Below, piece by piece: positions 1-8,490 of a stretch of DNA of 64,000 bases; the first letter of the stretch is position 1; each line of letters starts with the position of its first letter. The notes beneath the pieces were generated by a model that saw only the letters and a program-made list of their open reading frames with translations, was not told the origin of the DNA and made no database searches. Position numbers and translations under genes: made by a program. Origin of the DNA: Pedobacter polysacchareus (GTDB lineage: Bacteria; Bacteroidota; Bacteroidia; Sphingobacteriales; Sphingobacteriaceae); contig NZ_JAHYSS010000004.1 in NCBI RefSeq assembly GCF_019802255.1, positions 696,621-760,620 on the forward strand, written 5' to 3'.

Positions 1-414
1 GATGGTATGCAAGGTTTCGACTTCCTGCAAGGATCAGAGCTGATTGCCATGCGTGGTTATGCGAACTCTGCAGTAATTCCTAATGGCGCAAACGTAGCCA
101 TCGCACAGCAGTCAGGTAGCCCGATCTTCGCTAAGTATGTTATGGAAATCAGGTACCCTGTAATTGCAAGTTCGTCTGCTACTGCCTTCCTTGTGGCTTT
201 TGCTGAGGGTGGTAATACCTGGAACAAGTTCGGTGATTTCAATCCTTTTAACATTAGGCGCTCTGCAGGTTTTGGTGCGAAGATATTTTTACCGATATTT
301 GGATTATTGGGTATTGATTATGGTATTCCTTTCGATAAAATTCCTGGAATTGAAAACGGAGGAAAGCAATCCTTTACCTTTAGTATTGCGCAACAGATGG
401 GTGGATTTAATTAA
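1..414 (+). CDS. bamA: BamA/Omp85 outer membrane assembly factor, C-terminal end (5' truncated by window)
   Basis: The frame is open from base 1, so only the last 137 residues are present. They match the C-terminal part of the Omp85 (bacterial surface antigen) beta-barrel: alternating strands, a G-I-D-Y-G-I-P-F-D stretch typical of the penultimate strands, and a closing strand rich in F/S/I followed by a short GGFN tail. BamA inserts beta-barrel proteins into the outer membrane. Two OmpH/Skp-type periplasmic chaperones follow at 25 and 54 nt, the conserved BamA-Skp order, which supports the call. The POTRA domains lie outside the window. Confidence 0.87.
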   Translation, partial: DGMQGFDFLQGSELIAMRGYANSAVIPNGANVAIAQQSGSPIFAKYVMEIRYPVIASSSATAFLVAFAEGGNTWNKFGDFNPFNIRRSAGFGAKIFLPIFGLLGIDYGIPFDKIPGIENGGKQSFTFSIAQQMGGFN

Positions 415-439
415 CGTTTGGAATAATAAAAAATAGGCT

Positions 440-970
440 ATGAAAAAATACCTTTTAATATGCTTCTTAAGCTTTACCTGCATGGGAGCTTTTGCACAGA
501 AGTTTGCTTATGTAGATACAGAATACATCTTAAAGCACCTTCCAGAGTATAAGTCTTCACTGAATGAGCTGAATGTAGCTTCACAGCAATGGCAAGGACA
601 AGTGGATCAAAACTTTGTAGAGATCGACAAAATGTACAAAGCTTATCAGGCAGATCAGGTATTACTTACTGCGGATATGCGTAAGAGAAGAGAGAATGAC
701 ATCATTGAAAAAGAAAAAGAAGCGAAAGATTTTCAACGTAGAATCTTCGGTCCGGACGGAGAACTTTTTCAAAAACGTACAAAGTTATTAGGCCCTATCC
801 AGGACAAAGTAACCAAGACGATTACAGAAGTTGCAAAAGGCAAACAACTGGACTTCATCTTTGATAAAAGCAGCGAAGCAACCATGATGATTTATGCCAG
901 CAGCAACTACGATGTCAGCAATGATGTGATCAGATTGCTAGGTTTTAAACCAGGTACTATCCTTAAGTAA
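440..970 (+). CDS. OmpH/Skp family periplasmic chaperone (first copy)
   Basis: 176 residues. A Sec signal peptide (about residues 1-19, ending AFAQ) is followed by an OmpH domain: a short hydrophobic strand (KFAYVDTEYIL), a long charged coiled-coil of about 90 residues rich in K, E and Q, then a C-terminal strand region ending near DFIFDKSS. Skp proteins hold unfolded outer membrane proteins in the periplasm for BamA. The gene starts 25 nt after bamA and is followed by a second paralogue, so the three probably form one transcription unit. No Shine-Dalgarno sequence is seen, as is usual for this phylum. Confidence 0.9.
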   Translation: MKKYLLICFLSFTCMGAFAQKFAYVDTEYILKHLPEYKSSLNELNVASQQWQGQVDQNFVEIDKMYKAYQADQVLLTADMRKRRENDIIEKEKEAKDFQRRIFGPDGELFQKRTKLLGPIQDKVTKTITEVAKGKQLDFIFDKSSEATMMIYASSNYDVSNDVIRLLGFKPGTILK

Positions 971-1024
971 GTTAACAACACAAATAGATAAACAAGTAAA
1001 AACAATTTATTAAGACAAATAGAA

Positions 1025-1579
1025 ATGAGAAAGTCAATTAACGCATTTTTTATCGCAGCAGGGTTATTGTTTACTGCTAACGTAGCAAATGCACAACAAA
1101 AACTAGCGCACCTGAACTCGGCATTGATCATTGAAGCTATGCCAGAGGTTAAAGATGCCAGAACTAAATTAGAAGCGTTTGGTAAAACTAAACAAGCTGA
1201 TGTAGAGAAAATGATTACTGAATATCAAGGTAAGCTTTCAGCTGCTGAAGCCAAACAAAAAACATTGAGCGAAGCCAACAAAGAAACTGTTGGGAAAGAA
1301 TTGCAGGCAATGGGTGCTGAATTACAGGATCTTCAAAAACGTATCGAAGACGCAAGAGCTAAAGCACAACAAGAAATGGAAGCTAAAAATGCAGAATTGT
1401 TTAACCCTATCCAGGTGAAAGCTGATGCAGCAATTAAAGCTGTTTCTAAAGAAAAAGGTTTTGCTTACGTATTTGATACTGCTAACCAGGCATTAGTTTA
1501 CTGGGATGGTGGTGATGACATCACTGCTGCTGTTAAAGCTAAATTGGGTATCACTGCAACTGCAGCTCCAAAGAAATAA
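1025..1579 (+). CDS. OmpH/Skp family periplasmic chaperone (second copy)
   Basis: 184 residues, paralogous to the gene just upstream. The signal peptide covers about residues 1-24 (ANVANAQQ). The mature protein has the OmpH layout: N-terminal strand (KLAHLNSALIIEAMPEV), a long alanine/lysine/glutamate-rich coiled coil, and a C-terminal strand (FAYVFDTANQALVYWDGGDDIT). Its role is presumably outer-membrane protein chaperoning in the periplasm. It ends the bamA-ompH-ompH unit, because a strong intrinsic terminator begins 23 nt after its stop. Tandem OmpH copies after BamA are common in Bacteroidota. Confidence 0.9.
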   Translation: MRKSINAFFIAAGLLFTANVANAQQKLAHLNSALIIEAMPEVKDARTKLEAFGKTKQADVEKMITEYQGKLSAAEAKQKTLSEANKETVGKELQAMGAELQDLQKRIEDARAKAQQEMEAKNAELFNPIQVKADAAIKAVSKEKGFAYVFDTANQALVYWDGGDDITAAVKAKLGITATAAPKK

Positions 1580-1601
1580 TTAGAATTAAAATATATAAAT
1601 T

Positions 1602-1640
1602 GCGGGATGGAGTGATCAAACTCCATCCCGCTTTTTTTTT
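1602..1640 (+). terminator. Intrinsic terminator after the ompH pair
   Basis: Perfect 11-bp stem GCGGGATGGAG / CTCCATCCCGC with an 8-nt loop, followed by nine T. The T tract ends only three bases before the murI start codon. Confidence 0.93.
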
Positions 1641-1643
1641 ACC

Positions 1644-2474
1644 ATGAATACTGGACAATCTATAGGCGTTTTTGATTCTGGCTACGGTGGTTTAACGGTG
1701 TTTAAATCTATCGCCAAACAATTGCCGCAATACAATTATATTTATTTGGGCGACAATGCCCGCGCTCCCTATGGAGACCATTCTTTTGAAACGGTTTACC
1801 AGTACACATTAGAATGCGTAGAATGGCTGTTTGCTCAAGGATGCCCATTGGTGATCCTTGCCTGTAATACGGCTTCTGCAAAAGCGCTGCGCAGCATTCA
1901 GCAAAAGGTACTGCCGGTTAAGTATCCGAACCATCGGGTGCTGGGGGTGATCAGACCAACCGCTGAAGTGGTAGGTCAGTATACCCAGCGTAGGAAGGTT
2001 GGCGTAATGGGTACACGCGGTACAGTGAATTCCCTTTCTTATCCAATGGAGATCAACAAGTTTTTTCCTGATATTGAAGTGGCACAGCAGGCCTGCCCGA
2101 TGTGGGTGCCGCTGATCGAAAACAATGAGCACATTCATCGCGGAGCAGATTACTTTGTCCAGAAATACCTGGATCAGCTGCTGGAGAAAGATGCAGCTAT
2201 TGATTGCATTCTTTTGGCCTGCACACATTATCCTTTGCTGATCCCTAAACTTCAGGCCATTTTACCAGCAGGTATTAAACTGCTGGGCCAGGCGGATATT
2301 GTAGCGAACAGCCTGGAATTGTATTTGCAGAACCATCCGGAAATTGCGGAGCAGATCAGCCAGGAAGGCAGCCGCAGGTTTTTTACTTCTGGAGATCGGG
2401 GAACTTTTGATCAGCATGCTTCGATTTTCTTCGGAGAAGAGGTCGAGTCAGATCAGATGCACCTGAAAATCTAA
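1644..2474 (+). CDS. murI: Glutamate racemase
   Basis: 276 residues, normal length for MurI. It interconverts L- and D-glutamate in the cytoplasm for peptidoglycan synthesis. Visible hallmarks are the N-terminal GVFDSGYGGL motif, the two catalytic cysteines in ACNTASA (Cys74) and ACTHYPLL (Cys193), and the LGDNARAPYG segment. The start is fixed because the conserved IGVFDSG motif begins at residue 7. Oddly, this start lies three bases after the T tract of the preceding terminator, leaving no room for a conventional leader. Either the mRNA comes from a promoter inside or before the terminator, or some readthrough supplies it. A terminator follows at 2510. Confidence 0.96.
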   Translation: MNTGQSIGVFDSGYGGLTVFKSIAKQLPQYNYIYLGDNARAPYGDHSFETVYQYTLECVEWLFAQGCPLVILACNTASAKALRSIQQKVLPVKYPNHRVLGVIRPTAEVVGQYTQRRKVGVMGTRGTVNSLSYPMEINKFFPDIEVAQQACPMWVPLIENNEHIHRGADYFVQKYLDQLLEKDAAIDCILLACTHYPLLIPKLQAILPAGIKLLGQADIVANSLELYLQNHPEIAEQISQEGSRRFFTSGDRGTFDQHASIFFGEEVESDQMHLKI

Positions 2475-2509
2475 CACATTTCCTGGAATATCTAAGGTAT
2501 TAACTATTA

Positions 2510-2533
2510 AAGGCGGTCGTTGACCGCCTTTTT
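2510..2533 (+). terminator. Intrinsic terminator after murI
   Basis: Stem AGGCGGTC / GACCGCCT (8 bp, extended by flanking A/T pairs) with a GTT loop, followed by TTTTTC. It lies 36 nt after the murI stop. Confidence 0.85.
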
Positions 2534-2594
2534 CTTTAGCCGCTTTTTCTGATCCAATTCCTGATTCTTTTCCAGGGAGCCAGTTGATCAGCGG

Positions 2595-2618
2595 ATCGAC
2601 GAAAATATTTTCGTCGAT
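2595..2618. repeat. 24-bp perfect palindrome, candidate operator
   Basis: Half-site ATCGACGAAAAT is followed directly by its exact reverse complement. The sub-motif TTCGTCGA recurs at 2639-2646 and GTCGAGA occurs at 2621 and 2642. It lies between the murI terminator and the GIN-domain gene, about 140 bp upstream of that start, and does not look like a terminator because no T run follows. Confidence 0.6.
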
Positions 2619-2758
2619 TGGTCGAGAAGTTCTGGCATTTCGTCGAGAGGTACACTCCCATGGTCTAAAGCGCAGAAAATCGCTGAAACGTTTCTCATTT
2701 GGCTGCGTCTTATCTACAAAACAACCTTAAAAATTTAAAACTTAAAAAATTAAAAGAT

Positions 2759-3298
2759 ATGAAAACTGCCATCAAAACTCTAATCGCAACTTCTCTAACC
2801 GCTATCGTTTTAACTTCTTCAGCGTTCACAACCTTCGCAAAAGAGAAAGCCCCAATGGGCATCACTGCTCCGGTAAAATTCAATAAAGTAGTGGTAACCG
2901 GCAACGCCAATGTAGTGCTGGTACAAGGAAACAGAGAAGACATCAGCAGCTATGATGCTTTAGCTGAAAACGGAACAAGCGTGGTTCAAAAAGGATATAC
3001 TTTACACATCAACTCTACGGACAACAGCACGATCTATGTATATGTAAAAGACCTGCAAAGAATTGACGCCGCGAATACCGCAACCGTTAAAACCCGTGGT
3101 AACTTTGATTTAGCAGTGCTTCAGATCTTTTTAAAAGATGAAGCTAAAGCAAATGTAAATGCAAAAGTAGGCAGTCTTTATACCGATATCAATGGTTATT
3201 CAGACTTGAAACTGAGCGGTTCTTCTAAAGAACACGCATTGGTTAAAAACGATGTTTCTAAATTGAACCTGAATGATTTCGTGATCGCCAAACTTTAA
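2759..3298 (+). CDS. Secreted GIN-domain (DUF2807-like) protein
   Basis: 179 residues. The ATG at 2759 is chosen because it is followed directly by a Sec signal peptide (about residues 1-27, ending TTFAKE). An in-frame upstream start at 2699 would add a lysine-rich 20-residue stretch unsuited to export. The mature part begins PVKFNKVVVTGNANVVLVQG, the pattern of the putative auto-transporter adhesin head GIN domain, a right-handed beta-helix built of short repeats. It is shorter than many DUF2807 proteins (about 230 residues). Function is unknown; periplasmic or outer-membrane location is inferred. It is monocistronic, bounded by the palindrome at 2595 and a terminator at 3359. Confidence 0.78.
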   Translation: MKTAIKTLIATSLTAIVLTSSAFTTFAKEKAPMGITAPVKFNKVVVTGNANVVLVQGNREDISSYDALAENGTSVVQKGYTLHINSTDNSTIYVYVKDLQRIDAANTATVKTRGNFDLAVLQIFLKDEAKANVNAKVGSLYTDINGYSDLKLSGSSKEHALVKNDVSKLNLNDFVIAKL

Positions 3299-3358
3299 AA
3301 TGGCCAGGTCCGCCTTAAAAATAATCAGATCTATTTAAAAGATCTGTCGATATATACC

Positions 3359-3388
3359 AGAAACCGCTCCTTCCAGAGCGGTTTCTTT
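3359..3388 (+). terminator. Intrinsic terminator after the GIN-domain gene
   Basis: Perfect 11-bp stem AGAAACCGCTC / GAGCGGTTTCT with a 6-nt loop; the end of the stem merges into a short T run. Confidence 0.85.
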
Positions 3389-3503
3389 GTGGGTGCTGAT
3401 CTCGTTATTTTACTTGCTAAACGCTTTAAACGGTATTTAATTAAGTGATTATAATCTTAATGAAAGATTGTATTTCTTTCTAGGTTCTGAGAATTATTAA
3501 CGG

Positions 3504-3511
3504 TAAATTTG
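3504..3511 (+). promoter_or_regulatory. -7 promoter element of the PurF-like gene
   Basis: TAAATTTG matches the Bacteroidota -7 consensus TAnnTTTG exactly, 18 nt before the ATG at 3530. No good TTTG -33 partner is seen. Its position makes the upstream TTG at 3509 (inside the element) an unlikely start. Confidence 0.5.
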
Positions 3512-3529
3512 CGGCTCAAATCACACACA

Positions 3530-5431
3530 ATGAGCGACTCGATCAAGCACGAATGCGGTATTGCCTTTATCCGCCTTTTAAAACCTCTCTCATACTACCA
3601 GGAAAAATACGGTACCACCCTCTACGGCCTTAATAAGCTTTACCTTTTAATGGAAAAGCAACATAACCGTGGACAAGATGGTGCAGGTATTGCAACCATT
3701 AAACTTGATGTTAAACCAGGTCACCGCTACATCAGCAGGTACCGGTCTATGGCTCAAAATGCGGTTGCGGATATTTTTGGATATGTACAAAGTAAATTTG
3801 TAGACATTCAGAATGAAACGCCAGAGCTGATGCAAGATGCAGAATGGTTGAAAACCAATGTTAGTTTTATTGGAGAAGTTCTACTAGGTCACCTTAGATA
3901 TGGTACCCATGGTCAGAATAGTATTGAAAACTGTCACCCTTTCCTACGTCAGAACAACTGGATGACCCGTAATCTAGTGATTGCTGGTAACTTCAACATG
4001 ACGAATGTGGAAGAGTTATTAGAGCAATTATATGAGCTTGGACAGCACCCGAAAGAGAAAGCGGATACCGTAACTGTACTGGAGAAAATCGGTCATTTTC
4101 TGGACGATGAGAATCAGGAGCTTTTTGATGCTTATAAAAAAGAAGGATTAGATAACGTGGAGATTACACACAAGATCTCTGAAGGTTTAGATATCGCTAA
4201 AATCCTTCGCCGTTCTGCAAAGAACTGGGATGGTGGATATGCAATCTCTGGTATCGTTGGTAATGGTGATGCTTTTATCCTTCGTGACCCTTCAGGAATT
4301 CGTCCGGCATTCTATTATGCAGATGATGAGATCGTAGTCGCTGCTTCTGAAAGACCAGCCATTCAAACTGCTTTCAATATTCCATTTAAGGATGTAAAAG
4401 AAATTCAGCCAGGACATGCTTTGATCGTTAAGAAAAACGGTAAAGTAACAGAGGAAATTTTCAGAGAGCCTCAGGAAAAAAGAGCATGTTCATTTGAACG
4501 CATTTACTTCTCGAGAGGTTCTGATGCAGAAATCTATAAAGAAAGAAAACATTTAGGCGCATTGTTATGTGATCAGATTCTGAAAGCAGTAAGTGCAGAC
4601 CTTAAAAATACGGTATTCTCTTTTATCCCTAATACAGCTGAAGTTTCTTTCTATGGAATGGTAGAAGGTTTACATGGTTATATCAGAGGCGTACAAAAAG
4701 ATACTTTACTGAATCGTAAAGAACAACTGAACGATGAAGAACTGAATGAATTGCTATCCATGAGTCCAAGAGTGGAGAAACTGGCGATTAAGGATGTGAA
4801 GCTTAGGACATTCATTACTCAGGATGCCGACAGAAGTGATATGGTAGCCCATGTTTATGACACTACTTATGGCGTGATCAAGAATGGTACAGATACTTTA
4901 GTGGCCATTGATGATTCGATTGTTCGTGGAACTACGCTGAAACAAAGTATCATTAAGATCATCGACAGGTTACATCCTAAGAAGATCATTATTGTTTCTT
5001 CTGCTCCGCAAATCCGTTACCCGGATTGCTATGGTATCGATATGTCTAAAATGGGACAGTTCGTTGCTTTTGAAGCGGCTATTCAGTTGTTGAAAGCACG
5101 TGGTCTGGAACACATCATCGAAGAAGTTTATCAGAAATGTAAAGCTTCATTGCTGCTGCCAAAAGAAGAGATTGTAAACCATGTGAAAGACATTTACAGA
5201 CCTTTCACACAAGAAGAAATCTCTGCACAAATCACGAAAATTATCACTCCTGAAAACATCAATGCAGAAGTAGAGGTGATCTATCAGACTTTGGACAATT
5301 TACATGTGGCTTGTCCTAATCACACTGGCGACTGGTATTTCTCAGGAAACTACCCAACACCTGGTGGTAACAAAGTTGTGATTAAAGCTTTTGTAAACTG
5401 GAAAGAAGGAAACAACCAAAGAGCCTATTAA
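3530..5431 (+). CDS. PurF-like class II glutamine amidotransferase / amidophosphoribosyltransferase
   Basis: 633 residues, longer than canonical PurF (about 470-510). The N-terminal part is a class II (Ntn) glutaminase domain: HECGIA puts the putative nucleophile at Cys8, requiring removal of a short propeptide as in Bacillus PurF; KQHNRGQDGAG and LGHLRYGTHG follow. The C-terminal part is a phosphoribosyltransferase fold with the PRPP loop VAIDDSIVRGTT near residue 460. Canonical PurF makes 5-phosphoribosylamine from PRPP and glutamine, the first step of purine synthesis. This extended form is typical of Bacteroidota, which often also carry a standard PurF, so its exact role is uncertain. It is monocistronic and ends at a bidirectional terminator. 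Confidence 0.85.
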   Translation: MSDSIKHECGIAFIRLLKPLSYYQEKYGTTLYGLNKLYLLMEKQHNRGQDGAGIATIKLDVKPGHRYISRYRSMAQNAVADIFGYVQSKFVDIQNETPELMQDAEWLKTNVSFIGEVLLGHLRYGTHGQNSIENCHPFLRQNNWMTRNLVIAGNFNMTNVEELLEQLYELGQHPKEKADTVTVLEKIGHFLDDENQELFDAYKKEGLDNVEITHKISEGLDIAKILRRSAKNWDGGYAISGIVGNGDAFILRDPSGIRPAFYYADDEIVVAASERPAIQTAFNIPFKDVKEIQPGHALIVKKNGKVTEEIFREPQEKRACSFERIYFSRGSDAEIYKERKHLGALLCDQILKAVSADLKNTVFSFIPNTAEVSFYGMVEGLHGYIRGVQKDTLLNRKEQLNDEELNELLSMSPRVEKLAIKDVKLRTFITQDADRSDMVAHVYDTTYGVIKNGTDTLVAIDDSIVRGTTLKQSIIKIIDRLHPKKIIIVSSAPQIRYPDCYGIDMSKMGQFVAFEAAIQLLKARGLEHIIEEVYQKCKASLLLPKEEIVNHVKDIYRPFTQEEISAQITKIITPENINAEVEVIYQTLDNLHVACPNHTGDWYFSGNYPTPGGNKVVIKAFVNWKEGNNQRAY

Positions 5432-5452
5432 TACAGTTCTTTAATAAAATAC

Positions 5453-5490
5453 AAATCCCCGTCAGGCTAAAACCAGACGGGGATTTTTTT
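5453..5490. terminator. Bidirectional terminator between convergent genes
   Basis: 11-bp stem AAATCCCCGTC / GACGGGGATTT with a 12-nt loop, T run on the plus side and A run (T on the minus strand) on the other. It serves the PurF-like gene and just touches the stop codon of the convergent LysE-type gene. Confidence 0.88.
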
Positions 5491-6115
5491 ATTTAAAATG
5501 TTTCAGGAAGACTTCAATAAATAAGCGGATGGCAAAGATGATGATGACCGCGCCGGCAACCCTGTTCAGGTTCTGTATGGTCTTCTCCTTGATGCGGTAC
5601 CTCAGCTTAGCCGCATAATAAGTCTTTACGCCATCTACGGTCAGCTGTGTAGCCATTGCCACGATAAAGAACACTACTTTTTCTGCCATGGTTAAGTGCA
5701 GCTGCACCGAGATGATGCCGCCTACCATGATCCAGAACATCAAGGTAGTAGGAGATAAGAGACACATTAAAAAGCCTTTAAGGATGTAACCGCGTTTCTT
5801 GATCTTCGCGATCTCTCCTACATCATAACTTACTTTTACCTTGTTGAACAGGTAATACAAACCAATACCAAATAAAAATAGGCCTCCAACGATGCCTATA
5901 TATTGAAAATACTCCGACTTATAATCTACAAACTGTGCACTGAAAATGGTCAGGGTGATAAAGATAATGTCACTAAAAATCACACCTACCGCAAGAGAAA
6001 ATCCAGCTTTGAAGCCCTTCTCAATGCTCGTTTTAATCATGGAAAAGAACACAGGCCCCGTTAAAAACGAAAATAATATACCTGCACCCACCCCCTGTAA
6101 TATTGCTTCAAACAT
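5489..6115 (-). CDS. LysE/RhtB family amino acid exporter
   Basis: 208 residues with about six hydrophobic segments. The N-terminus (GVGAGILFSFLTGPVFFSMIKTSIEKGFKAGFSLAVGV) has the family G-P-x-F-x-x-x-I-x-x-x-x-x-x-G pattern, and the segment LMCLLSPTTLMFWIMVGG resembles the conserved N/S-P-x-x-x-x-F/W region. LysE-type proteins export amino acids across the inner membrane; the substrate here cannot be assigned. It is monocistronic, convergent with the PurF-like gene, and separated from the next divergent gene by about 200 bp. Confidence 0.85.
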   Translation of the reverse strand: MFEAILQGVGAGILFSFLTGPVFFSMIKTSIEKGFKAGFSLAVGVIFSDIIFITLTIFSAQFVDYKSEYFQYIGIVGGLFLFGIGLYYLFNKVKVSYDVGEIAKIKKRGYILKGFLMCLLSPTTLMFWIMVGGIISVQLHLTMAEKVVFFIVAMATQLTVDGVKTYYAAKLRYRIKEKTIQNLNRVAGAVIIIFAIRLFIEVFLKHFK

Positions 6116-6313
6116 TCACCTAACTTCTAAAATTATGCTAATATGCGATTTTAAGAATAAAATCACCCTTATTATTTTAATAGATCTCCCATCGTACCCC
6201 GGCGATCCTGCCCTAAAAACAGTAATACGATTTATCACTGTGTAAACATTACACTTTAGCAAACAGTTTTTTTTATTTATGTTTAGCGCACCAAAATAAG
6301 TTAATACGGTTAT

Positions 6314-7921
6314 ATGGAACAACAATCAAAAAAAAATTACGGCACCGCTTTGTACACAATTATTACTGTGTTCTTTTTCTGGGGCTTTGTTGCTGCTTCA
6401 AATGGTATTTTTATACCATTCTGTAAGGCGCACTTTAATCTGACTCAGTTTGAGTCTCAGCTTATTGACTTCACATTTTACGGTGGATACTTTATTGGAT
6501 CACTGTTACTGTATTTCGCTTCTCAAGCCAGTAAAGTAGATATTTTAAATAAAATCGGTTACAAGAAGGGAATTATCGCCGGTTTAGTGATCTCCGCAGT
6601 AGGCGCATTGATCATGATCCCTGCAGTACATTCCGGATCTTTTATCTTTATCTTATTCACATTTTTCGTGATTGCCCTGGGTTTCTCCCTTCAGCAAACT
6701 GCGGCTAACCCTTTTGTGGTGGCTTTAGGTGCACCTGAAAGTGGAACTCACCGTTTAAACCTTGCCGGTGGTATCAATAACCTTGGTGGTTTAATGGGAC
6801 CAGTAATTGTGAGTGTGGTTTTATTCGGTACCGCAAATGATGCTGTTCCGAAAGCAGTAGAAATTAGCTCTATCAATAACCTGTACCTGATTCTTGCAGG
6901 TCTGTTTATCGCAGTGGCGATCTTCTTCGCGCTGTCTAAATTGCCAGAAGTAACCAGTAATGAGAAAGTAGAAGCCAGTCCTAAGCCTAACGGTCCGCTG
7001 GTAGTGATGATCCTTGGTTTCCTAATGGTAGCTGCTGCAGGTCCTTTAGCGAATGCGACCGGTATCTCTGCTTCTGTATTTGTGTATTCTTCGCTGGCCA
7101 TCATTCTTGGTGCCTTGCTGTTTGCTTATACCGTTAAAAAAGACAATCCTGAGAAATGGGGCGCGATGCAGTACCCTCAATTGGTATTGGGGATGCTGGC
7201 AATCTTTATGTATGTAGGTACGGAGGTAACCATTCAGAGTAACCTGGGTGCCTTGTTAAACCTGAAAGAATTTGGTGGTTTAGCAGAATCTGAGATCAAA
7301 CAATACATCTCTTTATATTGGGGAAGTATGATGATCGGACGTTGGACAGGTGCGATCTCGGCCTTTAAAATGTCTAAAATGATGAGAAATATCCTGACGG
7401 TTATCGTTCCTTTCGTTGCCTTTGGGGTGATCTTGGTAGTGAACCACTTTACAGGAACTGATGTAGGTAACTTATATGTATATGGCATCTGTATCGCAGT
7501 AATGATTGTTGCTTTTTACCTTGGACAGGAGAAACCAGCCAAAACATTGGCGATCTTCGGTACTTTAGGTGCGATTTCTATGCTGATCGGTTTATTAACT
7601 ACTGGTCATATCGCGATCTTTGCTTTCGTAAGCGGTGGATTGTGCTGCTCAATCATGTGGCCTTCTATCTTCGCATTGTCGATCACCGGACTGAACAAAT
7701 ACACCAGTCAGGGCTCTTCATTCTTAATCATGATGATTTTGGGTGGTGCGATTATTCCGCCAATTCAAGGTGAACTTGCCGATACCATTGGTATCCACAG
7801 TTCTTATATTGTTCCGGCAATCGGGTTTGCTTACCTGATCTTCTTTGCCTGGAGAGTAAGCGCTGTACTGAAAAGTCAGGGCATTAACGTAGAAAATATT
7901 GAGGCCGAAGGTGGTCACTAA
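6314..7921 (+). CDS. Sugar MFS transporter, FucP-like
   Basis: 535 residues. The start region ([51 protein letters not shown]) and the motifs [18 protein letters not shown] and [12 protein letters not shown] are those of the FucP/glucose-galactose branch of the major facilitator superfamily, proton symporters for fucose, glucose or galactose. The protein is about 100 residues longer than E. coli FucP, with extra hydrophobic segments in the middle (roughly residues 225-275), suggesting 14 rather than 12 membrane spans. No sugar enzyme lies beside it, so the substrate is open. A strong terminator follows 15 nt after the stop. Confidence 0.87.
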   Translation: MEQQSKKNYGTALYTIITVFFFWGFVAASNGIFIPFCKAHFNLTQFESQLIDFTFYGGYFIGSLLLYFASQASKVDILNKIGYKKGIIAGLVISAVGALIMIPAVHSGSFIFILFTFFVIALGFSLQQTAANPFVVALGAPESGTHRLNLAGGINNLGGLMGPVIVSVVLFGTANDAVPKAVEISSINNLYLILAGLFIAVAIFFALSKLPEVTSNEKVEASPKPNGPLVVMILGFLMVAAAGPLANATGISASVFVYSSLAIILGALLFAYTVKKDNPEKWGAMQYPQLVLGMLAIFMYVGTEVTIQSNLGALLNLKEFGGLAESEIKQYISLYWGSMMIGRWTGAISAFKMSKMMRNILTVIVPFVAFGVILVVNHFTGTDVGNLYVYGICIAVMIVAFYLGQEKPAKTLAIFGTLGAISMLIGLLTTGHIAIFAFVSGGLCCSIMWPSIFALSITGLNKYTSQGSSFLIMMILGGAIIPPIQGELADTIGIHSSYIVPAIGFAYLIFFAWRVSAVLKSQGINVENIEAEGGH

Positions 7922-7935
7922 TTATATTTAACAGG

Positions 7936-7970
7936 AAAGCTTCCCATTGATTCGATGGGAAGCTTTTTTA
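7936..7970 (+). terminator. Intrinsic terminator after the sugar transporter
   Basis: 12-bp perfect stem AAAGCTTCCCAT / ATGGGAAGCTTT, 7-nt loop, followed by T residues. It separates the transporter from the deaminase gene that starts 13 nt downstream. Confidence 0.92.
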
Positions 7971-7982
7971 TTTATACCTAAT

Positions 7983-8447
7983 ATGAGTAAAAAGAGTTTC
8001 GATCATATTTATATGAATCTGGCAGTGGATCTTGCTGCACGTTCCCATTGTGTAAGGGCACATGTAGGTGCGGTACTGACAAAAGACACCAGGATCATTT
8101 CTATCGGTTATAACGGGCCACCGCCAGAAACACACAACTGTGATGAAGAATGGCCGGAGACAGGCTGCGACAGGGATTCCCGCGGCAGCTGCTCTCTCGC
8201 CCTGCATGCAGAAGAGAATGCCATTTTATATGCTTCAAAGAATGGTTCCAAGATTGAAGGCGCCACCTTATACACCACACTTTCCCCTTGTATCGCCTGT
8301 GCGCGGTTAATTTTATCCTCCGGAATCAGAAAGGTTTTATACCTGGATTCTTATGCGGAATACAAAGGATTACCCAGTGATGAAGGTGTAGATTTTCTGA
8401 GAAGATTTGGTGTGGAGGTAAATAAGTATCAAATCGAGGTTAATTGA
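7983..8447 (+). CDS. comEB: dCMP deaminase (ComEB-type cytidine/deoxycytidylate deaminase)
   Basis: 154 residues. It has the zinc deaminase signature: HAE at residues 75-77 (zinc ligand and catalytic Glu) and PCIAC with Cys103 and Cys106. The N-terminus (FDHIYMNLAVDLAARSHCVRAHVGAVL) and GYNG-P-P segment are typical of dCMP deaminases, which convert dCMP to dUMP for thymidylate synthesis. The ATG at 7983 is preferred: an in-frame upstream start at 7947 falls inside the preceding terminator stem. guaA follows after 43 nt but appears to have its own promoter. Confidence 0.9.
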   Translation: MSKKSFDHIYMNLAVDLAARSHCVRAHVGAVLTKDTRIISIGYNGPPPETHNCDEEWPETGCDRDSRGSCSLALHAEENAILYASKNGSKIEGATLYTTLSPCIACARLILSSGIRKVLYLDSYAEYKGLPSDEGVDFLRRFGVEVNKYQIEVN

Positions 8448-8455
8448 TATTCTGT

Positions 8456-8487
8456 CTTGTACCAGCAGGTAAGTTTTCTTAACTTTG
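8456..8487 (+). promoter_or_regulatory. Promoter of guaA
   Basis: CTTG (8456-8459), 20-nt spacer, TAACTTTG (8480-8487): an exact TAnnTTTG with a near-consensus -33. The element ends only three bases before the guaA ATG, so a transcript from here would be almost or completely leaderless. Confidence 0.5.
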
Positions 8488-8490
8488 GCC

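Noticed and set aside
164..436. Open frame overlapping the BamA end in another phase
   Set aside because: It lies within the well-supported Omp85 barrel frame and its product is hydrophobic with no family features.
2699..2758. N-terminal extension of the GIN-domain protein
   Set aside because: It would place 20 lysine- and asparagine-rich residues before a clear signal peptide; the ATG at 2759 is better.
6116..6325. 69-residue frame in the LysE/sugar transporter gap
   Set aside because: No domain, no promoter element and poor codon usage; the gap is better explained as a divergent control region.
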